Source: Cercis canadensis
Lineage: Eukaryota > Streptophyta > Magnoliopsida > Fabales > Fabaceae
Direction of reading: 5' to 3'
DNA: 64,000 nt
Assembly: GCA_003255065.1 (NCBI GenBank)
Contig: QAOA01002779.1
Span: 185,587 to 249,586 of the forward strand
Positions 57,802-64,000 of this stretch are shown piece after piece. The position numbers were made by a program, and so were the translations under genes. Numbering within the stretch: position 1 is the stretch's first letter; every line of letters begins with the position of its first letter. The notes beneath the pieces were generated by a model. The model saw nothing but the letters and a program-made list of their open reading frames with translations, searched no databases and was not told the origin of the DNA.

Positions 57802-60107
57802 ACAAGGCAATGGTGGAAGAAGAGAGTTAGAAAGCGGAGCCTTAGCTCCACATACTTTTATGTTTTATTTTCTTTTTATTTTTATCCATGGCTACTCTCT
57901 CTCACTACTCTTCGTCCTCTCTTCTCTCACTCCATCATCTTCTTCTTCAACCTCCGTTCACCATTGTACTTGCTCTTCCATAGCTTCTTGTTCTCTTCCA
58001 CAACCACCCCAACCAAAATTCGAAATTCCCTTATTGTCCCGCTTCCCCTCTTACTCTAAACCCAAAGCAAACCGGCCACAACGGCTCTTGATGATCATCG
58101 ATCCCATTCCTTTGAACCTAGATCATTTGGGTTTTTTTTCTCCTCCCCTTTCTCACCAAGACTTCCCCTTCTCACTAAACATTTTGGTTCTGCAACTGGG
58201 TGGGAGTGGAATGCGATACTGCACATTTCTTTGTTTATTTTCATCATCTTCTTGGTGTTGACCTTGTGGGTCGGATTCCCCCTAACACAATCAGCCATCA
58301 GCATTCAAAACACCAACCAAAAAAAAAAAAAAAAAAAAAAGCTGCTGATATGCGTTTCTTGGAGGGAAACGTGTTTTACGTTTCGGATACGTACCTGAAA
58401 CGGATACACCCCCAATTGTGACGTTTCGGTGCTTCATAGGCAAGAACTGAAGAAACTATTGCAGCTTTGCTTCGTGTTCCAAAAAGATAGAGAGATCATC
58501 GTCCCTCCTTGGTCAAGGCGTATTTACCCTGTCTTGTTTCTTTCTGGTTTCTGTTTTGCTAGGCTTATCCCTATTGTATTCACCAAAAAAAAAAATCCAT
58601 TCCTCTACATTTTAAAGTGACAAATGGGTTAGGATGAGAGTTTCAATTCTCTCTCTCTTGTTCTAGTACCAGAGGCTATGACGAATGAAGAGCGCTGAGG
58701 TTCTTTCAATTTTTGCAGGGATATAAAATGGGATTTTAGACTTTCATTAATGGTGTTTTTGTCTAAAATTATTGTAAAAATGGCTACCGGTTAAGCTATT
58801 TTCAGCTTTTGCACCCTACTTATTTTAGAAGCTTCAATTTTCAGCTTGTCAAAATAAGTTCAAAATAGCTTATTTGGGTATAATGAGCTCTTGTTATAAA
58901 CTGATTCAAACACTAACACAAGTGTTTTTACTAATAGAAAAGCTCAAATAAGCTCTACATAAGTTTAACCAAATGGGGCCTTAGTCTCTTACTCAATAAA
59001 AGATACAAAGGAAAAGGTTAAGGACGCAACTAACAAGCACCATTGCTGCTGATTGCTCTATGCTTCTCTACTTGTAGTTCAAAACCAACTTTCTTTTTAA
59101 ATTTGTAACTAGTTTTCTGAGCTATGCCAAGGATTATTTAAAACTAAAAAAGTTTTGATTTATCCTTTAATAGATTGTTTGATTTACCTCATATTGACTT
59201 TTTCGCTTTCAATTTCTACTGGTGATAGTGAGAGGTTATTAATTTTTTGCTATAAATATAATCAAAAATAGGCTCAAGAATAAGATGGAAGATAATTTTT
59301 CTATTAATTGTATGATCACTTATATTGAGAGAAAATTTACTGAAACATTTGATATATAATCTATTATTGATGAATTTTATAACATGAATGAACGTCATGC
59401 TCAACTTCGATAAAATTATTTATTTTCTCTTTGTATCATCAATTTTTATTTATTATGAGATTTTCATCTTGTTTTTGCCTACCCAATTGAATTATTTTTG
59501 GATTCGTCACTATTTTTCTTCTTCTTCTTTTTTGATTGATCATCTTTTCTTCTTCTTTTGCCTTTTAAAGAGTTTTGGTTGAAGGTGGAAATGCTCAATT
59601 ATGGGTTCTTGCGGTGTAGCGGCAAAAGCATGGTGGTGGTGAGAAACAAAGTTGCTGTACTTGGCACCTTAATGAAGGTTGAAGGTGAAACCATAGAAGA
59701 AAATTAAATGAAGAGTTAGAGGCAGAGACAAGAACTAGTTTCTCCTTGTATGTGTATCATTAGAACCATATGATATTTTGAACTACAAAGATTTGAGGAT
59801 GAAAATTAGAAATTTTAAAAATATAGATAGCTCAAAAGAAAAAAAAAATAAAAATTCCCTCCTCAGCTCAATCACCTTCATCAAAGATGGTCTCTTTCTT
59901 TACCATCGAAGAAGATCTTCTTTACTTTTTCTTTTTTCTTTTTTCTTTTTTGCAGAATTTAAAAAAAAAAAATACATACGGTCTTTAATTTGACCAAAAA
60001 TATATTGAGTAAAGTTGGCTTAGTTATATGGCTGACAAGCATAATAAGTTGCCAATAACTACCTATTAATGGAGATTTATTAATGAGGTAACATCTATTA
60101 GTTTAAA
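57802..60107. other. Intergenic, weak coding hints near 57860-58300
   Basis: The plus frame 57860-58261 (133 codons) is Ser/Pro/Leu-rich and has a Met-Ala-Thr start in another frame at 57888. No known domain is seen and the frames shift repeatedly, so it may be the remnant of a plastid-targeted protein's 5' end. A poly-A run at 58319-58340 follows. The segment 58790-58985, with repeated 'agcttattt', resembles hAT-type MITE debris. Nothing else is supported. Confidence 0.35.
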
Positions 60108-60474
60108 GAGTAAAACCCTTTTTTAGTCATTGGAAAATGCAGCTACTGACAAATTCGTCCTCCAAAAATTTTTAATGAAAAATTGGTCATTGAATTATTA
60201 TTTTGTCTGACAAATTAGTCCTCTGGTACTTTAATGAGAAAAGTTCTGGACCCCTGCAGACCCCTCTCCTAAATTTTTTTACTGGTCTTGCATAGTTATG
60301 TTTAAGCCCTCATTTTCTCATTCAAGTGCTCTTTTTCTTTTCACTGATCTTGCTTACCGGAGGACTAATTTATCAGCGAAATAATAATTCAATAACCAAT
60401 TTGTCATCAAAAATTTTTGGATGACGAATTTTTCAGTGGCTACATTTTTCAAGGACTAAAAAAGAGTTTTACTC
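60108..60474. mobile_element. MULE-type MITE, family C, copy 2
   Basis: 367 bp, same inverted arms as 45315-45682, flanked by a different perfect 9-bp target duplication TAGTTTAAA (60099-60107 and 60475-60483). This confirms the family boundaries independently. Confidence 0.92.
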
Positions 60475-60753
60475 TAGTTTAAATATATGCTAGTTCCATC
60501 AGGTTTCAAAACCCTTAATTACAAAAGGGTACGATAGAAAACACTTGTATAATATGAATTTTATCAATTTAACTGTTGAACCATGAGATGTTAATGTATT
60601 TATCATACATACTATATTTTAGATAAATGGGACATTTATAGATATCTAATCGAATAGTTGACATTTACTTGTATTTGAAAAACTTATTAAAGGTTAAAAT
60701 AAGATAATCTTCCAATCAAAAATAATAATCTAATGAAGAACTAATTTATTTAA

Positions 60754-61303
60754 GGCTTAATTACAATTTTGGTCCCCCTATTTTAATCACTTGAACGTTT
60801 TGGTCCCCCTTCTTTAAAAATGAACTATTGAGTCCCTCTATATTCATAAAATGTACAAATTTAGTCCATTTATCTTTAAGTCAAAATTCTTAGGTTTATT
60901 TCAAGGTGTAAAGTTTTTTGATTCATAATCTCACCGTTCAGATTGAAGGGCTACATCTTGTGAACCTCTTCACTAAATTTGAGCTCGATCTAATGGTGAA
61001 ACTTAGCACGAAATACCAAAATCATAAATTTTCATCTAACTAAAAATTTAGGCTTATTCACCGTTAGATCGAGCTGAAATTTAATGAGAAGATTCACAAG
61101 ACATAGCTCTTCAATCTGAACTGTGAGATTATGAATCAGAGAATTTTACACCTTGAAATAAACCTAAGAATTTTGACTTAAAGATAAATTGACTAAACTT
61201 GTACATTTTATGAATATAGAGGGACTCAATAGTTCATTTTTAAAGAAGAAGGACCAAAAGGTTCAAGTGGTTAAAATAGAGGGACCAAAATTGCAATTAA
61301 GCC
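60754..61303. mobile_element. MULE-type MITE, family A, complete copy
   Basis: 550 bp, palindromic throughout. It begins GGCTTAATTACAATTTTGGT and ends ACCAAAATTGCAATTAAGCC. A perfect 9-bp target duplication TTTATTTAA flanks it (60745-60753 and 61304-61312). It lies about 400 bp downstream of the lectin-receptor stop codon. Confidence 0.93.
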
Positions 61304-61705
61304 TTTATTTAAAAATTTTGTGAAAATTTATTTCCATGATCTTTATACTTGGATCTTTTAATCGAATGGTGGATTTGGTGAATAACTCTTTCTATAAAAA
61401 GTTATGTAATAGTGAAAGGTTAACTCAATCTTAAACCGATATTAACGGATCCCGCTACACATTACAATTATATGCAATTGTACAATTAGTTCCAATAGTT
61501 GATATTTTGATGGTTGCAAGTTGAAATATTGTTCTGATAGAACAAATCCCAGAATTGACCTGCAAATACAGACTAGCAAATGTTGGACTAAGAAAATTGA
61601 GGAGACAAACTTATTGGTACAATGGCTGTCAGACGGAATATTACATAATATAGCAAAGACTAGTACTGTAACCATCACATGGTTGGTTTATGAGCTGGGT
61701 CCTCT

Positions 61706-63025
61706 TTAACCAACTAGAGAAGAGTTATCCTTCCTCACTTTGATAAAAGCCTTACCACCATTAAGTCCCACATCAAATCTGCCATTTGAAAGTGGCAATT
61801 TCTTCTTCCAGCAACTGTCACCTAACCTGAAAATTGCAACTGCACAGAAACAATCTTCCATACAAGACTGTTTACATTTTTCTTCAGTAAAAGGCTTTAG
61901 AAGCACATAATCTGCAAGAGGCCAATCAGTATTTATTAACTCTTCATACTCATATAGATCTCTCCTCTGACTAAGCTCATCTTCTTTACAACCCTGTATG
62001 AAATCTGCTTTACAGCTACCATAAGGGTCTTTAGGATCAAGTAGAGAATACCCTTTTGGGCATTGACAAATTGGCCTTTTAAAATCATTCAAAGTGCAGA
62101 TACTATTATACCCACAAACCCCACTACCTGAACTGACAAGGTTACTTGTACAGATATTATCTGGCAGAGACGAAAGAGGAGTCCAATTTTCATTTCCCAA
62201 GGAACTCTTTGGATGTTGATAGAGAGTGAAGACTCCATCAAAATTAAGAGTAGCTCGAAGATATGATTCCGAGACAGAAGCTTTTCCCCTGGGTAGGAGA
62301 CTGATTCTTTCATTATTCTCTCTCAAGATATACAAGTCTCCTGATTTGTTGAAAACCAATTCAAGACCAGCACTTGATATACTAGACTTAACTGTGCCAC
62401 TTTCAAAATAGTTTTCATTAGCATAATCAGATGGCAAGTTTATAGAATGAAACACAAGATTACCATCATCTTGAAAGACGATCTCAAACCTGCCTTTGGC
62501 GAAATTTGTCTCTGATACTCGAGAAGAGAGCCTTCCTTTCCTTTCCAGAATCTGGGAAGGCAACAAGGTATCTTTAGGATTCTTAAAGCTCTCCCAGACA
62601 ATATTGGATTTGCTATCTTCAAGCACAAAGTTGCCAGCATCGTTCAAGAAACCGTGAGCAACAGTACCCAAAAGGGTGTCTGATTTCCACAACTCTTCAC
62701 CATCAAGAGCAGTAAGCACAAGCCCACGATCGACAGTGAGCTCCACTTTTGACCCTTTTGGAGCAGGATCGTCTCCATTGGCATACCAGACTATAGTTTT
62801 GTCTAGAAGCTTGGCATACCAAATGGAAAGCAAGAAAAGTTCAGTTCCTTCAAGTGGGTGAAACCCAAAGGAAAACTCTCCAGAAGGTGAAAGTACCCAA
62901 GAGGAGTAGTTATTGTCAGCAGAGAGGGAATCACCCACTGTTATGTTACTTCTGGTTTGGGCATAAACAAAAACAGATGGCAGAATCAGTAAACAGATGG
63001 GAAAAGCAAGCAGAGGGGAAGCCAT
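61706..63025 (-). pseudogene. G-type lectin receptor-like kinase, ectodomain only (LECRK3/RLK1-like)
   Basis: 439 residues from ATG 63025, chosen because it opens with a signal peptide (residues 1-23, LAFPICLLILPSVFVYAQ). The upstream in-frame extension has no such signal. The B-lectin domain (about 24-150) includes SPSGEFSFGFHPLEG and TIVWYANGDDPAP. A second lectin-like/S-locus region follows. Then come an EGF-like cysteine cluster (GVCGYNSIC, CQCPKGYSLLDP) and a PAN-like cysteine region (CKQSCMEDCFC). Normal family members are about 800 residues and continue into a membrane helix and Ser/Thr kinase. Here a TAA comes right after FIKVRKDNSSLVG, and the ~400 bp beyond hold no helix or kinase. 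It is either a truncated pseudogene or a secreted lectin; the open ectodomain frame favours recent truncation. Confidence 0.88.
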
Positions 63026-63856
63026 TGTCAGAACAACTTGGTTCTCAGGCCTAGAAGCTACTGTTCTATAAGGCCTATGGCGTACAATGAAATGTGGTAC
63101 TACAGAACAATTTGGTTTATATGCTTGTATACAAATTGGACCACATCTATATTGCACTATTTCTCTTTGAATATTATTAACTAGGACCAGACTAGGCATA
63201 ATCAACTGCGCTATGGCAGCTGAGTTGTTATACATACACATCTAAATTTTAATACATCTTCTATATTTATAAATTTTATACACATGTCAATATTTAAATT
63301 TCATCCAACCCACAAAAACTTAAATTAGACTTACTCTGGACTCATATAAACTCTTTTTTTGTACTGTACAAATGTTTTTACACCATTTATGCCTCTTAAA
63401 AGATATCTAGAGATATTATTTTCTCAATTCGCCTTCGATAAGAGAATAGTTTTCAACTTACAAAAGTATAATTGCGGTAACAGTGACAAATCCAAAAATA
63501 ATTTAAGGACAGGCTAAACTATAAATGAAACTCTCAAAAATTAACAAAACATTTGGATAAAACAAATTTGAAACATGGGGCCAGAGGCACTTGTCCCTAT
63601 AAATCCATCCCCAAATGGACAAGGATAATAAAAGAGTGTGTAATATAGCCCAATATATATAAGAGCGTGTACAAATATTAGGTGAACATGAGAGTATATT
63701 TTATTACAACATAGAATCTCTTTATAGTTTATGCCTTTATGGCAAGAAAAAATCTATTTTTTTTTTTTCTCAAAAGAACAAGAAAACTCTCTTTAGTTTG
63801 CGTATGATAATACAAAAACTTTGTAAATAATATTTTACAAACAATACCAGGTGAAT
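63026..63856. other. Intergenic, upstream of the lectin receptor gene
   Basis: The in-frame extension 63026-63241 lacks coding character. The rest is AT-rich with no gene. Confidence 0.4.
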
Positions 63857-64000
63857 CTATGATACAAGTGGTATGATACTACTTCTTGTCAGAACATAAG
63901 GCAACATTTTATATATTGGATCAAGCTTATCACTGGTCTTCATAACACTGGATAACTTTGTTTCTATCTCTCTGCCAGGTGCCAAGTACAGGTATCTTTT
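63857..64000 (-). CDS. Possible last exon of a gene continuing past the window edge
   Basis: A 47-codon minus frame, open to the window end, begins RYLYLAPGREIETKLSSVMK (after one Lys) and stops with TAG at 63857-63859. Its residue composition is protein-like, but I do not recognise a family, and an open frame of this length can arise by chance. Confidence 0.3.
   Translation of the reverse strand, partial: KRYLYLAPGREIETKLSSVMKTSDKLDPIYKMLPYVLTRSSIIPLVS

Overview
The window is nuclear DNA from a flowering plant, most likely a eudicot. The evidence is AT-rich intron-bearing genes, chromodomain Ty3/gypsy elements, Mutator-like (MULE) and hAT elements, inserted plastid DNA (ycf2 and ndhD pieces) and an endogenous pararetrovirus remnant. 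The species cannot be named from sequence alone. Transposable elements and their debris fill most of the window.

Layout. 1-4980: a palindromic MULE-type MITE cut by the window edge, a damaged DUF1218-type membrane-protein gene, and two copies of a short palindromic MITE. 5017-21346 (minus): a 15-exon gene for nucleolar complex protein 4 (NOC4), which I could splice completely in frame to 620 residues. Its intron 12 holds a nearly intact chromovirus retrotransposon (7063-12530, 5-bp target duplication ATGCT) and intron 3 holds a LINE fragment. 21542-31547: a 10-kb MULE with ~225-bp terminal inverted repeats. It carries two convergent genes, a plant-mobile-domain (PMD) protein on plus and a MuDR-type transposase on minus that is open across ~900 codons except for six single-codon stops. 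31548-32600: the end and first coding exon of a second MULE. 32820-33805: nuclear plastid DNA. 35060-38142: a decayed copia-like element and a scrambled TRIM. 38761-43879: a second chromovirus (target duplication GATTA). 44300-47896 (minus): a 4-exon 2-oxoglutarate/Fe(II) dioxygenase gene of 352 residues with a MITE in intron 3. 48451-49963: a Pack-MULE-like element carrying an RNase H fragment, itself split by a hAT MITE. 51366-51656: a perfectly delimited 291-bp TRIM. 50800-52630: the 5' end of an unidentified organelle-targeted protein gene, cut by a sequence join. 53250-57800: pararetrovirus movement- and coat-protein remnants with assembly-type duplications at single N bases. 60108-61303: two more MULE-type MITEs. 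61706-63025 (minus): a G-type lectin receptor-kinase ectodomain with no kinase.

The two clearly intact host genes are NOC4 (40S ribosome biogenesis in the nucleolus) and the soluble dioxygenase. They share no pathway. The organising theme is repeated transposon insertion around and inside them. The most unusual object is the PMD-carrying MULE, whose left end lies about 196 bp upstream of the NOC4 start codon, together with the smaller element at 48451-49963 whose inverted repeats resemble it. Single N bases at 25053, 44022, 49373, 52629, 55044, 57449 and 57695, and a 14-N gap at 44549-44562, mark uncertain joins.
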